Shown: positions 27,638 to 41,300 of the stretch, piece by piece
Numbering within the stretch: the stretch's first letter is position 1
Layout of the letters: each line of letters opens with the position of its first letter
Source: UBA5734 sp964528645
Lineage (GTDB): Bacteria > Bacillota > Clostridia > Saccharofermentanales > UBA5734
Assembly: GCA_964528645.1 (NCBI GenBank)
Contig: CAZGSR010000007.1
Location: 15,528 to 79,527 of the forward strand
Length of the DNA stretch: 64,000 nt
Direction: 5' to 3'
The notes under the pieces: model-generated
The model's input: the letters and a program-made list of their open reading frames with translations, nothing else
What the model was told of the DNA's origin: nothing
Database searches by the model: none
Program-made: the position numbers and the translations under genes

Positions 27638-30348
27638 CAGGATTCACCGCCTACCGGTGCTTCCGGCGTGGTGTCCGACGGTGAATCCGGTGATGTGGAT
27701 GCTGGTTCATTGGTTTCCGGCGCGGCAGGCGAGCGCGGCTCTGAGCCATCACCCCGAATGACAATTTTGTCCTCCTTGGCATCGACGATCGCCTTGCCTC
27801 CGGCATGGATGACACCATCGAGCATGGCTTCGGAGAACTGGTCTTCGACCATCGACTGGATCAGGCGGCGCAGCGGACGGGCACCATACATCGGATCATA
27901 GCCTTTTTCAGCCAGCAGTTTTTTGGCAGCATCCGTGACCGAAATATCGAGGCCGACTTCAGCCACTCGTTTCCGCAGACCCTTGAGCATGATTTCAACG
28001 ATCTTGAGCATGTCATCCCGGCCGAGCATGTGGAAGAAAATGATCTCATCGACGCGGTTGACAAATTCCGGATTGAACGTTTTCTTGAGTTCGTCCATGA
28101 CCATCTGGCGTGCTTCGCTGTACGTTTTGCCGCCATAGAGATGGCCATTATCCTTGTCACTTTCGTCTTTGCTGACCACGTCGAATCCGATCCTGCGGCC
28201 AGCAGAGGTCGTCAGCAGGCGGGCGCCAATATTGGAGGTCATGATGATGATTGTGTTGCGGAAATTGATCGTGCGGCCTTGGCCGTCGGTCAGGCGTCCG
28301 TCTTCCAGGATCTGGAGCAGCGCGTTGAAGACATCCGGATGGGCTTTTTCAATTTCATCAAACAGGACGACAGAATAGGGACGGCGACGGACTTTCTCGG
28401 TCAGCTGGCCGCCTTCTTCGTAGCCGACATAGCCTGGCGGTGAACCAATCAGCTTGGACACGTCAAATTTCTCCATGTACTCGGACATATCGATCCGGAT
28501 CATGGCATTTTCGTCGCCAAACATGACCTCAGCCAGTGCCCGGGCCAGTTCGGTCTTGCCAACGCCGGTGGTGCCGAGGAAGATGAAAGAACCGGTTGGA
28601 CGTTTGGGATCCTTGAGGCCGAGGCGGCCGCGCCGGATCGCCTTGGCTACGGAGTGGACGGCAGCATCCTGGCCGATGACCCGTTTGCCGATCTCTGATT
28701 CGAGGTTTTTCAATTTCTCATTATCGTCTTCGGTCAGTTTGCGGACGGGAATCTTGGTCCAGGCAGCGACGACATCGGCAATCATGTCAGCGTGGAGAAC
28801 ACGGTGGATCTCGCGTTCCTCCTGTTCGAAGCGTGCCTTTTTCTGTTCGATTTCAGCCTGCAGAGCCAATTCTTCCTTGCGCAAGGCGGCGGCTTCCTCA
28901 AAGGCTTCACGGTCGGCCGCTTCTTTTTTGCGGTCAGCCAGGTCGGCCAGCTTCTGCTCCAGCTCGGCCATGCTCTCCGGCTGGCTGTTGCGAGACAGAC
29001 GCAGCTTGGATGCGGCTTCGTCGATCAGATCGATCGCCTTGTCCGGCAGGAAACGATCCTGGATGTAGCGGGTCGAGAGCATGACAGCTGTGTCGATCGC
29101 GTCGTCAGTGATCCGGACATTGTGATGTGCTTCGTATTTTTCCCTGAGGCCCTTGAGGATCAGGATCGTCTCCTCCGGGGTTGGTTCGCCGACCGTGACC
29201 GGCTGGAAGCGCCGCTCCAGCGCCTTGTCTTTTTCGATGTGCTTCCGATATTCATCAATTGTCGTGGCACCGATGATCTGGAGCTCACCCCGCGACAACA
29301 TCGGCTTCAGGATGTTGGCCGCATCCATCGCACCTTCGGCTCCACCGGCGCCGATGATCGTGTGCAGCTCATCGATGAACAAAATGACATTTTCGCTGTT
29401 GATCGCTTCTTCGAGACCCTTTTTCAGGCGTCCCTCAAATTCGCCGCGGTATTTGCTGCCGGCAACCATGCCTGCCATGTCCAGCGAAACTATGCGCTTT
29501 CCCTGCAGCGGCTCGGGAATGTCACCGGCAATGACACGCTGGGCCAGCCCTTCAGCAATGGCAGATTTGCCAACACCAGGTTCGCCAATCAGGCAGGGAT
29601 TGTTTTTGGTCCGCCGGCACAGGATTTGCATGACACGATCCATTTCTTCCTGTCGGCCGATGATCGGGTCGAATTTGCCATCGCGGGCCATCTGGGTCAA
29701 ATCCCGGCTGAATTTGTCCAAGGTCGGCGTATTGGATTTCTTCTTGCCTTTGCCACCCTTGTCAGATTCGCCGCGCAAGGCCGCATTGATTTCATCGAGA
29801 TCGGCATCACCAGATGAACCATGGCCGCCTAGAGGCGCCTGGCCAGCTTCCTCGGCATCGCCCGAACCATTGGCAGCCATTTCGGCCAGAGCTTCTGTCA
29901 ACTGGCGGGCCATGGCTTTGACATCGACATTGGCAGCCTTCAAGATGCGCATGGCCACGCTCTCACCTTCGTTGAGAATGCCGAGCATCAGGTGTTCCGG
30001 CTCGATCACATTGGTCGATGCGCCGGGATGGTTACGGGCAGCTATCGCGGCCAGGTCGACGACCCTGCGGGTCCGGGGTGTGAACATGTTCATGATTTTG
30101 TCACCGTCGATTTCACCTGAAAGTTCGGTGTCCTCCGGTTCACGGCCGGTCAGCTGGATCAGGGCTTCACGGATAATGTCTGAATGAAGTCCACCGGAAA
30201 CCAGCACTTCATAACAGGCACCACTGCCCTCGGCCATCAGTCCGGCCAGTAAATGCTCGGTTCCGATATAACTCAGCTTATAAGCCTGGGACAACTGGTA
30301 AGCCGTGCCTAATACAGCTCCCATTCGTTCTGAAAATCGCATCATCAT
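27637..30348 (-). CDS. clpC: ATP-dependent Clp protease ATPase subunit ClpC
   Basis: 903 residues against about 810-820 normally. Order: N-domain double repeat (3-150), expanded low-complexity linker (155-205, GSGDAEEAGQ...GGKGKKKS), first AAA module with P-loop GEPGVGKS at 255-262, UVR/coiled-coil middle domain (450-515, EREAFEEAAALRKEELALQAEI region), second AAA module with P-loop GTTGVGKT at 592-599, and a C-terminal tail of about 35 Pro/Ser/Thr-rich residues after IVIRGDG that the usual ClpC lacks. It unfolds substrates for ClpP; McsB marks substrates with phosphoarginine. Fourth gene of the ctsR operon, with GGAGGT eight bases upstream. Confidence 0.97.
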   Translation of the reverse strand: MMMRFSERMGAVLGTAYQLSQAYKLSYIGTEHLLAGLMAEGSGACYEVLVSGGLHSDIIREALIQLTGREPEDTELSGEIDGDKIMNMFTPRTRRVVDLAAIAARNHPGASTNVIEPEHLMLGILNEGESVAMRILKAANVDVKAMARQLTEALAEMAANGSGDAEEAGQAPLGGHGSSGDADLDEINAALRGESDKGGKGKKKSNTPTLDKFSRDLTQMARDGKFDPIIGRQEEMDRVMQILCRRTKNNPCLIGEPGVGKSAIAEGLAQRVIAGDIPEPLQGKRIVSLDMAGMVAGSKYRGEFEGRLKKGLEEAINSENVILFIDELHTIIGAGGAEGAMDAANILKPMLSRGELQIIGATTIDEYRKHIEKDKALERRFQPVTVGEPTPEETILILKGLREKYEAHHNVRITDDAIDTAVMLSTRYIQDRFLPDKAIDLIDEAASKLRLSRNSQPESMAELEQKLADLADRKKEAADREAFEEAAALRKEELALQAEIEQKKARFEQEEREIHRVLHADMIADVVAAWTKIPVRKLTEDDNEKLKNLESEIGKRVIGQDAAVHSVAKAIRRGRLGLKDPKRPTGSFIFLGTTGVGKTELARALAEVMFGDENAMIRIDMSEYMEKFDVSKLIGSPPGYVGYEEGGQLTEKVRRRPYSVVLFDEIEKAHPDVFNALLQILEDGRLTDGQGRTINFRNTIIIMTSNIGARLLTTSAGRRIGFDVVSKDESDKDNGHLYGGKTYSEARQMVMDELKKTFNPEFVNRVDEIIFFHMLGRDDMLKIVEIMLKGLRKRVAEVGLDISVTDAAKKLLAEKGYDPMYGARPLRRLIQSMVEDQFSEAMLDGVIHAGGKAIVDAKEDKIVIRGDGSEPRSPAAPETNEPASTSPDSPSDTTPEAPVGGES

Positions 30349-30363
30349 ATCTCTCTACCTCCA

Positions 30364-31389
30364 CTATTTCTTGAACAGGCTGCGAATAGACTCAGCCCGT
30401 GCGGCATCTCGTTCTTCAGGATTCATTGGCTGGCCATGGCTTTTCTGGATACTGGCCGGACCCAGAGAGGCGACCAGGCGGTTGATATCGGCTTCGGCGT
30501 AACCTTTGACCAGGCCCAGCGAGAGGCCAAGCCTCAGGTCGGAAATCAGGCCGAGCGCTTCCTCGGCGGAAATCAGCCGGACCTGCTGCAGCACCCCATA
30601 CGAGCGCATGACCTTGTCTTCGAGAAACAGGCGGCGTGAATGGAACAGGGCCTGCCTGGCTTTCCTTTCCTGCTCGATCAGCTGGCCCAGGATGCGCTTG
30701 AGGTCGGTGATCAGGTCTTCTTCGGACAGACCAAGGGTCAGCTGGTTGGAAATCTGGAACACGTTGCCCTGGCTCTTGCTGCCCTCGCCGTAGTAGCCGC
30801 GCACGGCAAAACTCATCTTGCCCAGGCTGTCGACAATCGTCCGGATTTTGCCCGTCATCACCAGGCCAGGCAAATGCGCCATGGCCGACGCCCGCATGCC
30901 GGTGCCTGTATTCGTCGGGCAAGCCGTGAGAAAGCCATACGTCTCGCTGTAGGCCACTCCCAGTTTCTCTTCAAAAGGCTGGGAGGCGTCCGCGGCCAAG
31001 GTATAGCAGCCCTCCAGATCGAGACCAGCTTTCATGGCCTGGATCCGGATGTGGTCCTCTTCATTGATCATGATCGATAAGGATTCATCCCGGCTGATGA
31101 TGACACGGTGATGCTTGCCTGGTTTGGCCAGGTCCTCGCTGACCAAATGCTTCTCAACCAGGGCCAGGCGGTCGATTTCGCCCAGCGATTCAAGGTCAAT
31201 GGTCAGATATTCGTGGTGTCGCTGCGGATCATCCCCCAAAAAAGCCTGGGTGATCTCATCTGCAGCTTTTGCAGCCTGGCGTGCATCCATCCGGTGAGGG
31301 AAGCTGTACTGGGACAGGTTTCTGGCCAGCCGGATCCGGCTGGAAATGATGACGTCACTTTCGGGGCCTTGGTCGATATACCAGCTCAT
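30364..31389 (-). CDS. mcsB: Protein arginine kinase McsB
   Basis: 341 residues. A phosphagen-kinase-fold enzyme that phosphorylates arginine side chains on unfolded proteins and on CtsR, sending them to ClpCP. Seen: ISSRIRLARNLSQYSFPHRM (ATP-binding arginines), HHRVIISRDESLSIMINEEDHIRIQAM, SETYGFLTACPTNTGTGMRASAMAHLPGLVMTGKI, and KSQGNVFQISNQLTLGLSEEDLI. Length is normal. It overlaps mcsA by four bases and lies 15 bases before clpC. Confidence 0.97.
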   Translation of the reverse strand: MSWYIDQGPESDVIISSRIRLARNLSQYSFPHRMDARQAAKAADEITQAFLGDDPQRHHEYLTIDLESLGEIDRLALVEKHLVSEDLAKPGKHHRVIISRDESLSIMINEEDHIRIQAMKAGLDLEGCYTLAADASQPFEEKLGVAYSETYGFLTACPTNTGTGMRASAMAHLPGLVMTGKIRTIVDSLGKMSFAVRGYYGEGSKSQGNVFQISNQLTLGLSEEDLITDLKRILGQLIEQERKARQALFHSRRLFLEDKVMRSYGVLQQVRLISAEEALGLISDLRLGLSLGLVKGYAEADINRLVASLGPASIQKSHGQPMNPEERDAARAESIRSLFKK

Positions 31390-31940
31390 TCCTTGCCGCC
31401 CCCCTCCTGATCTGTTTCACGAGCTTCCAGGGTATGGATTTCATCCCTCAGACGGGCTGCTTTTTCATAGTTTTCGTCTTTGACAGCCTGGGCGAGTTCC
31501 TTGCGCAAATCGCTGATCCGGCCTGCCAGCAGTTTTTTCTCCTGGGCCTGCGGATTTTCCAGCAGCTTGTGCCCGACATGGCGGGTGCCACCCTGGACGC
31601 GTCGGAAGACAGGATCCAGTCGGTCCGCAAAGGCTTCATAGCATTGGGTACAGCCAAACAGTCCGGAACTGCGGAACTCATCAAACGTCAGGCCGCAATT
31701 CGGGCAAACCAGATTGCGCTGGACTGGTTTGCCAAAAACCGGGATGCCACCCGTCGTGTTGAAAATCGAGGAGCCAAAAACCGACTGGTTGAAAAAACTG
31801 TCAAACATCGATTCGAGATTGGTTTCCAGACCCATTTCCTTGGCACAGACCTCGCACAAATGCTGTTCGACCGTCTGGCCATCATGGGTCTGGGACAGAT
31901 GGATCGTAGCCTCCCGTTGATGACATCGTTCACAAATCAT
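31386..31940 (-). CDS. mcsA: McsA, zinc-binding activator of McsB
   Basis: 184 residues from the ATG 31938-31940 with GGAGGG upstream. Four cysteine pairs make two zinc modules: CERC and CEVC near the N-terminus, CPNC and CTQC in the middle. A UVR-like coiled coil follows (ISDLRKELAQAVKDENYEKAARLRDEIHTLEA). This matches McsA, which activates the McsB kinase in Bacillota. The order ctsR-mcsA-mcsB-clpC is the classical one. Confidence 0.95.
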   Translation of the reverse strand: MICERCHQREATIHLSQTHDGQTVEQHLCEVCAKEMGLETNLESMFDSFFNQSVFGSSIFNTTGGIPVFGKPVQRNLVCPNCGLTFDEFRSSGLFGCTQCYEAFADRLDPVFRRVQGGTRHVGHKLLENPQAQEKKLLAGRISDLRKELAQAVKDENYEKAARLRDEIHTLEARETDQEGGGKE

Positions 31941-31961
31941 ACGTGTCCCTCCTTGCTCCAT

Positions 31962-32429
31962 TCAGGCCGGCGGTACAACCAGGCTGGCCAGGGCGTTTTT
32001 GAACAGGGCCATCCGGACCTGGTCGCGCTGGTCTGGCGAGACCAGGCGCAAAGCCTGGTCGGAGGTTGTGGCTCGCAGAACGCGGGCGACGATGGGTCCG
32101 ATAATATTATAATCCTGGAAATTGCGGATCAGGACATCGACCTGATGTTCAGAGATTTGCTCACCCAGGGAATTGATCGTATGCATCAGGTAGCGAGTGG
32201 GTGTGTCGAGCGTCACTCGCCGGATCCGGATCCAGCCACCGCCGCCGCGCCGGCTCTCCACCAGATAGCCCTGGCCATTGGTAAAACGGGTCGACAGGAC
32301 ATAGTTGATTTGGGATGGGACACAGTTCACCCGGTCCGCCAGCTCGCTGCGGGTAATCTCGATCACACCGTTGTTCTGCTCGATCAATTGCTTGATCAAG
32401 GCTTCGACAAGATCACTGATTTTTGCCAT
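31962..32429 (-). CDS. ctsR: CtsR, repressor of class III heat-shock genes
   Basis: 155 residues from the ATG 32427-32429; a GTG one codon earlier is possible, with GGAGGTGG upstream. The N-terminal winged helix (IEITRSELADRVNCVPSQINYVLSTRFTNGQGYLVESRRGGGGWIRI) includes the glycine-rich RGGGGWIRI wing that senses heat in B. subtilis CtsR. The C-terminal helical domain serves dimerisation and ClpC contact. First gene of the operon; a CtsR box lies at its promoter, so it should repress itself. Confidence 0.96.
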   Translation of the reverse strand: MAKISDLVEALIKQLIEQNNGVIEITRSELADRVNCVPSQINYVLSTRFTNGQGYLVESRRGGGGWIRIRRVTLDTPTRYLMHTINSLGEQISEHQVDVLIRNFQDYNIIGPIVARVLRATTSDQALRLVSPDQRDQVRMALFKNALASLVVPPA

Positions 32430-32473
32430 CACAAACCACCTCCAGAGAACCAGACGACGACCTTCTGTCTGAC

Positions 32474-32520
32474 TTTGACTATCTTTGACTATATTATAAT
32501 CCCATCCACCTGTTTTTCAA
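32474..32520 (-). promoter_or_regulatory. ctsR operon promoter with CtsR operator
   Basis: Minus strand: -35 TTGAAA (32515-32520), 16-base spacer, -10 TATAAT (32493-32498), then AGTCAAAGATAGTCAAA (32474-32490), two heptads three bases apart, matching the known CtsR consensus of tandem (A/G)GTCAAA. The operator covers the expected start of transcription. Confidence 0.9.
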
Positions 32521-32552
32521 GACTTGTCCTGCCCGAATCTGGAAAGTGTCTG

Positions 32553-32561
32553 TGCTATAAT
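32553..32561 (+). promoter_or_regulatory. Extended -10 promoter of the solute-binding protein gene
   Basis: TGC-TATAAT (TATAAT 32556-32561), 41 bases before the TTG start at 32602. No -35 at the right distance. It is divergent from the ctsR promoter, 35 bases away. Confidence 0.55.
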
Positions 32562-32601
32562 AGAAAAATTGATCTTATCCAGAAGCAAGGAGTAGATCCG
32601 G

Positions 32602-34167
32602 TTGAAATCTGATCGTCCACCCCATGGGGTGCAGCCTGCCCCGAATGGTATCCGTCCTGTCCAGCCACGTGAGCCGCTCACCCGTCTTCAGCACCTGTAT
32701 CTAGGCGGCGCTCTGGTGGCAGGGCTCGTCGTTTTGCTGGTGCTGGCCTGGACCGTCCGCCAATGGCAGGTGAAAACCTTGTCCAGTGCTGCCCTGAACA
32801 CCGTCCAGACGCAATCCAGCACGATGGCTCAGGTTAGTTCGTCAATCGAGTCGGCTTCATCTGCCATTCCTGAGGCAGCTCTGGCCCGAGGTTCCCATCT
32901 GCTGATCGGTTGTACCAATCGGCTGGAGCACATCAATCCACTCTATCTGGGCTCCCAGGATGAACGAGATGCAGCATCCCTCCTATTTGAATCACTGCTG
33001 CAGATCGGACCGGATGGTCAACCCCAGTTCGAAATCGCACTGGAACAGGTTTACGATCCGGCCTCACGCCAGCTGACCTTCCAGTTGCGGGATGACCATT
33101 TTTTCAACGATGGCAGTGTCCTGACCGCTGCAGATGTAGCCTGGACCTACCAGCTCATCCTGTCTAACTCCTACGATGGACCTTTGAAGCCTTATCTGGC
33201 AGCCATCGACCAGGTCACTGCCGATGGCTTGCAGCAGGTATCCTTCCAGCTCAAAGACTGGGTCACTGAACCAGATCCTGCCTGGTTCACCGTTGGGATT
33301 CTGCATGCTAAATCCTATCCTGCTGACCTTGATCGAGTTTTCGAGCTGGGACAGGAGTCGCCCTTGCCCGATGGCAGCGGAGCCTACCGACTGGTAGAGC
33401 TGTCGGAGGGCAGCGCTACGCTGGAATTGCGCCCGGATTATGCCGGGGATATCACCACAATCGAATTTCGGCCGATTGATTCCACAGCCCAGTTTGACCT
33501 TCTGCAATCAGGCGCCATCGATCTCACAGCCAGTACCTGGAATGCCCGCACTCAGGAGCGGCTGGACAGTCTGCCGGGCTATGGCACTCAGGTGTTTTCT
33601 GCCACCTCTGCCTATGTCCTGGTCCATCGCAGAGAAGACGGTGAAGAGCAGTTTAACCAGGCTGATCTTCAAGTTGCCGTTCTGGCCGCCCTTTCGCGCC
33701 AGGAACTGGATGATGAGCAAAGGGCCAGTCTGGATGGCCTGGGGCACGAACCATTGACTTGCCCGTATTACCGCGGCATTGATGACGCCAGCGCTGCTGT
33801 CTACCTCCAGGACGCCCGGACGGCCCTGGAACCTCTGGCAGCTCTCGGTTGGGAAATCAACTATGTTCCACTCGACTGGCCTGAACTAGCCAGCATGGCC
33901 CTGGAAGAGCGATATGACCTGATGGTGATTCCGACTCCTGCCGATGAGAAACTGCCTTCTGATACGGTCCTTTTGCCAGGGGATGCCGCCATCCTGGCCC
34001 GGTCGGAAACCACTGCCTGTCCCGGTGCCAGCCAGGAAAAGGTCCTGTTCTACAGCCAGCGCTTATCCCAGCTCACGGTAAACACCCACGCGTTCCCACT
34101 GGCCAGTTCTGCTCTGGGTTGGACTGACCAGATCGAAAACGTTCGCCTGACTACGATGACTGAATGA
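32602..34167 (+). CDS. Membrane-anchored family 5 extracellular solute-binding protein (orphan)
   Basis: 521 residues from a TTG start (AAGGAG nine bases upstream). A proline-rich cytoplasmic start is followed by one membrane helix at about 33-50 (LYLGGALVAGLVVLLVLAW) and no lipobox. The outside part starts as in peptide/nickel-binding proteins of the SBP_bac_5 family: INPLYLGSQDERDAASLLFESLLQIGPDGQ and LTFQLRDDHFFNDGSVLTAADVAWTYQLIL. The chain later shows SGAYRLVELSEGSATLELRPDY. Length fits the family. No permease or ATPase is adjacent, so it may serve a distant transporter or act as a sensor. Divergent from ctsR. Confidence 0.82.
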   Translation: MKSDRPPHGVQPAPNGIRPVQPREPLTRLQHLYLGGALVAGLVVLLVLAWTVRQWQVKTLSSAALNTVQTQSSTMAQVSSSIESASSAIPEAALARGSHLLIGCTNRLEHINPLYLGSQDERDAASLLFESLLQIGPDGQPQFEIALEQVYDPASRQLTFQLRDDHFFNDGSVLTAADVAWTYQLILSNSYDGPLKPYLAAIDQVTADGLQQVSFQLKDWVTEPDPAWFTVGILHAKSYPADLDRVFELGQESPLPDGSGAYRLVELSEGSATLELRPDYAGDITTIEFRPIDSTAQFDLLQSGAIDLTASTWNARTQERLDSLPGYGTQVFSATSAYVLVHRREDGEEQFNQADLQVAVLAALSRQELDDEQRASLDGLGHEPLTCPYYRGIDDASAAVYLQDARTALEPLAALGWEINYVPLDWPELASMALEERYDLMVIPTPADEKLPSDTVLLPGDAAILARSETTACPGASQEKVLFYSQRLSQLTVNTHAFPLASSALGWTDQIENVRLTTMTE

Positions 34168-34234
34168 CTGCCAGGAGCCAGCCCAGCACTGACAGCACAT
34201 ATCTGGGCTATAAATCTACTATAGGAGACACTTT

Positions 34235-34606
34235 ATGACAGAAATCGCCAAAAGTTTCTTTGCAATCCGCCTTGCCCAATTGCGACGTCGGCGCAAGCTG
34301 CATCAGGGCGATGTCGCAGAATTGATCGGGATACCACGCAGCACCTACGCCAGTTATGAAAACGGCATTCGTGAGCCAAATCCTGCCACCCTCGTCTTCC
34401 TCGCTTCACGCCTGGGAGTATCTGTTGATTACCTGACCGGTAATTCCGATTTTGAATTACCGGTGGAATCGGGCGTCAAATATGGCATTCTCCGTCAATT
34501 GCGCCTGGTCCAGGAAGATGATCTCCAGCCCTATACGCCCAGGATGGAACAGCCCCCGCTTGTCGCAGACTCGGACCGCGGACCTGGTTATTCGCCAGGC
34601 AGCTGA
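34235..34606 (+). CDS. XRE-family helix-turn-helix regulator
   Basis: 123 residues. The N-terminal 65 residues are a Cro/C1-type helix-turn-helix (IRLAQLRRRRKLHQGDVAELIGIPRSTYASYENGIREPNPATLVFLASRLGVSVDYLTG). The remaining 55 are short and polar, with no recognisable ligand domain. ATAGGAGA precedes the ATG. It follows the solute-binding protein by 67 bases in the same direction and is ended by a strong terminator. Target genes unknown. Confidence 0.9.
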   Translation: MTEIAKSFFAIRLAQLRRRRKLHQGDVAELIGIPRSTYASYENGIREPNPATLVFLASRLGVSVDYLTGNSDFELPVESGVKYGILRQLRLVQEDDLQPYTPRMEQPPLVADSDRGPGYSPGS

Positions 34607-34623
34607 TCCATGCTACAGCTAGC

Positions 34624-34648
34624 CCTGCCTGGGCTCAGGCCAGGCAGG
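34624..34648. other. Inverted repeat after the XRE gene
   Basis: CCTGCCTGG (34624-34632) and CCAGGCAGG (34640-34648) form a perfect nine-pair stem with a seven-base loop, but no U-tract follows; it may assist the terminator at 34660. Confidence 0.5.
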
Positions 34649-34659
34649 CGGACATGAAA

Positions 34660-34698
34660 AGACCGCCTCGTTCCGGATGGGACGGGGCGGTCTCTTTT
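34660..34698. terminator. Bidirectional terminator between the XRE gene and rpoC
   Basis: Twelve-pair stem (34660-34671 with 34682-34693, one G-T pair) with CTTTTTC after it on the plus strand and TTTTC on the minus strand. It ends the regulator transcript and, from the other side, the rpoBC transcript. Confidence 0.88.
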
Positions 34699-34763
34699 TC
34701 AGGTTATTCTACCTTGAGATGGCTGTTGCCAGTCCTGGGGTGTCTCGATCTGGCTCAGGCAGG

Positions 34764-38318
<3,555 letters not shown>

Positions 38319-38341
38319 TGCGTTGGGTCTCCTTTAGCCGC

Positions 38342-41300
38342 TTATTCGATGTCATCCGTGGCTTCTACGTCCGGTTCGGCTGTGAAATCTTCAAACTCGG
38401 CAAAAGCATCCGTCATATCGAGGTCAGCTGTGATTCCGCCTTCTTCGTCGAGGACCCCTTCCGTGAAGCCGGCCGAAGCGAAGTCCTCGCCCAGGTCGGT
38501 GTTACCGATCAGTTCATCGAGTTTGCTGCGGTCGATTTCCGGGACATCGCCATCTTCGTCGACGGATTCCTTGATATCGAGGAGTTCGTTCGTGTCGGAG
38601 AAAATGCGGACGTCGAGGGCCAGGCTCTGCAATTCCTTGACCAGAACCTTGAAGGATTCCGGGACACCGGCTTCCGGGACGCTTTCGCCTTTGACGATCG
38701 CTTCGTACGTTTTGGTACGACCGGTGATGTCGTCCGATTTAACGGTCAGGATCTCCTGCAGGGTGTAGCTGGCGCCATAGGCTTCGAGCGCCCAGACTTC
38801 CATTTCACCGAAGCGCTGGCCGCCGAACTGAGCTTTGCCGCCAAGAGGCTGCTGGGTAACCAGGGAATACGGGCCGATCGAACGGGCATGGATCTTGTCG
38901 TCGACAAGGTGGAGCAGCTTGAGGTAGTACATGACGCCAACGGTGATGCGGTTCTCGAAGGGCTGGCCAGTACGGCCATCATACAGGATGGTTTTGCCGT
39001 CCTCATCGATGCCTGCCTGGCGGAAGGCGTCGACGACGTCCTGTTCGGTGGCACCATCGAAGACCGGGGTGGCCACTTTCCAGCCCAATGTGCGGGCGGC
39101 ACGGCCAAGATGCACCTCGAGGAGCTGGCCGATGTTCATACGGGAAGGAACGCCCAGCGGATTCAATACGATGTCGAGCGGGGTGCCGTCTGGCAGGAAG
39201 GGCATGTCCTCTTCCGGCAAGATGCGGGAAATAACACCCTTGTTACCATGGCGTCCGGCCATTTTGTCACCGACCGAGATCTTGCGCTTCTGGGCGATGT
39301 AGACCCGGACCAGGCGATTGACACCATGCTTGAGGTCGTCGTCGTTTTCACGGGTGAAGACCTTGACGTCGACAACAATACCGGATTCACCGTGCGGGAC
39401 GCGAACCGAGGTGTCACGGACTTCGCGGATCTTCTCGCCGAAGATGGCGCGGTAGAGGCGTTCTTCAGCGGTCAGCTCCGTTTCACCCTTCGGGGTGACC
39501 TTACCGACGATGATGTCGCCAGAGCGGACTTCCGCACCGATGCGGATGATGCCGTATTCGTCGAGGTCCTTCAAGGCATCGTCACCAACGTTGGGGATTT
39601 CACGGGTGATTTCTTCCGGACCGAGTTTGGTGTCACGGGCTTCGCACTCGTACTCCTCGATGTGGATCGACGTGTAGACATCTTCACGGACGAGGCGTTC
39701 GCTGATCAGGACGGCGTCTTCGTAGTTGTAGCCTTCCCAGGTCATGAAGCCGATCAGGACGTTGCGGCCGAGGGCGATTTCGCCATTATCGGTTGAGGGA
39801 CCATCTGCGATGATGTCGCCGGCCTTGACGGTTTCCCCGCGCTTGACCAACGGGCGCTGGTTGATGCAGGTGCCCTGGTTGGAGCGCTGGTATTTGACCA
39901 GGTTGTAGGTGTCGCGGCTCATCGAGCCGGTCTTGATGATGATTTTGCTGGCCGAGACAAACTCGACCACGCCGTCGTTCTTGGCGATGGCGCAGACACC
40001 CGAGTCCTTGGCTGCGTAATGCTCCATGCCGGTGCCGATGATCGGGGCTTCGGTCTTGATCAGCGGAACAGCCTGGCGCTGCATGTTGGAACCCATCAGG
40101 GCGCGGTTGGCGTCGTCGTTGCCGAGGAAGGGGATCAGGGCGGTCGCAACCGAGACGAGCTGTTTCGGCGAAACGTCCATCAGGTCGACCTTGGCAGGTT
40201 CGACTTCGAGGAACTGGTCGAGGTAGCGGCAGACAATCTGCTTGTCGATGAAACGGCCCTGTTCGTCCAGGGGTTCATTGGCCTGGGCGATGTTGTAGAA
40301 ATCTTCCTCATCCGCTGTCATGTACTTGACTTCGCGGGTGACGATGCCATTTTCCTTGTCGTAGACACGGTATGGGGTCTCGATGAAGCCGTAGCGATTG
40401 ACACGGGCATAGGTGGCCAGCGAGTTGATCAGGCCGATGTTTGGGCCTTCAGGCGTCTCGATCGGGCACATGCGGCCGTAGTGTGAGGTATGGACGTCGC
40501 GGACTTCAAAGTTGGCGCGTTCACGTGACAGACCACCTGGACCGAGGGCTGAGAGACGGCGCTTATGGGTCAGTTCGGCGAGAGGGTTGGGCTGGTCCAT
40601 GAACTGGGACAGCTGAGAGGAGCCAAAGAACTCCTTGATCGCGGCACTGACGGGACGGGTGTTGACGATCATCTGCGGGGTGGCAGCGGCCATGTCAGTC
40701 AGGGTGCCCATGCGTTCACGCACGACACGCTCCATGCGGGAGAAGCCGACACGGATCTGGTTCTGCAGCAGCTCGCCAACCGAACGGACACGACGGTTGC
40801 CGAGGTGGTCGATGTCGTCCTTGTTGCCAACGCCGTATTCGAGGCCAATCAGGTAGCTGACCGAGGCTACGATATCCTCGACGGTCAGATGCTTGGGCAT
40901 CAGCTCGGAAACCTTGGTCGCCAGGAGCTGACGCAGGGTCTGGCTGGGATTACCACTGGCCTGGACTTCATGGATGATCCGCTGCAGGACGCCGGTGCGG
41001 ACTTTTTCCGTGATGCCGAGGGCAAACACGTCAAGATCGGCAACCAGGTCTTCGCCAAGGCGGGCACGCAGATATTCAAATGCATCCACCCGGTTGTTGC
41101 CGATGACACGCAGCTTGTTTTCATTCTGGATGATGGTGTCGCCGACGACATTCATCGGGAAAATCGTGACTGAATTGATGCCAGCGGTCTGGATGGCTTC
41201 CGCCATGGCCAAGGTAATGATCTCACCTTCAGCGACGAGCAGTTCGCCATTTTCATCGACCACATTCTCAGCTGACTTGTGGCCAATCAGGCGGCGGGCC

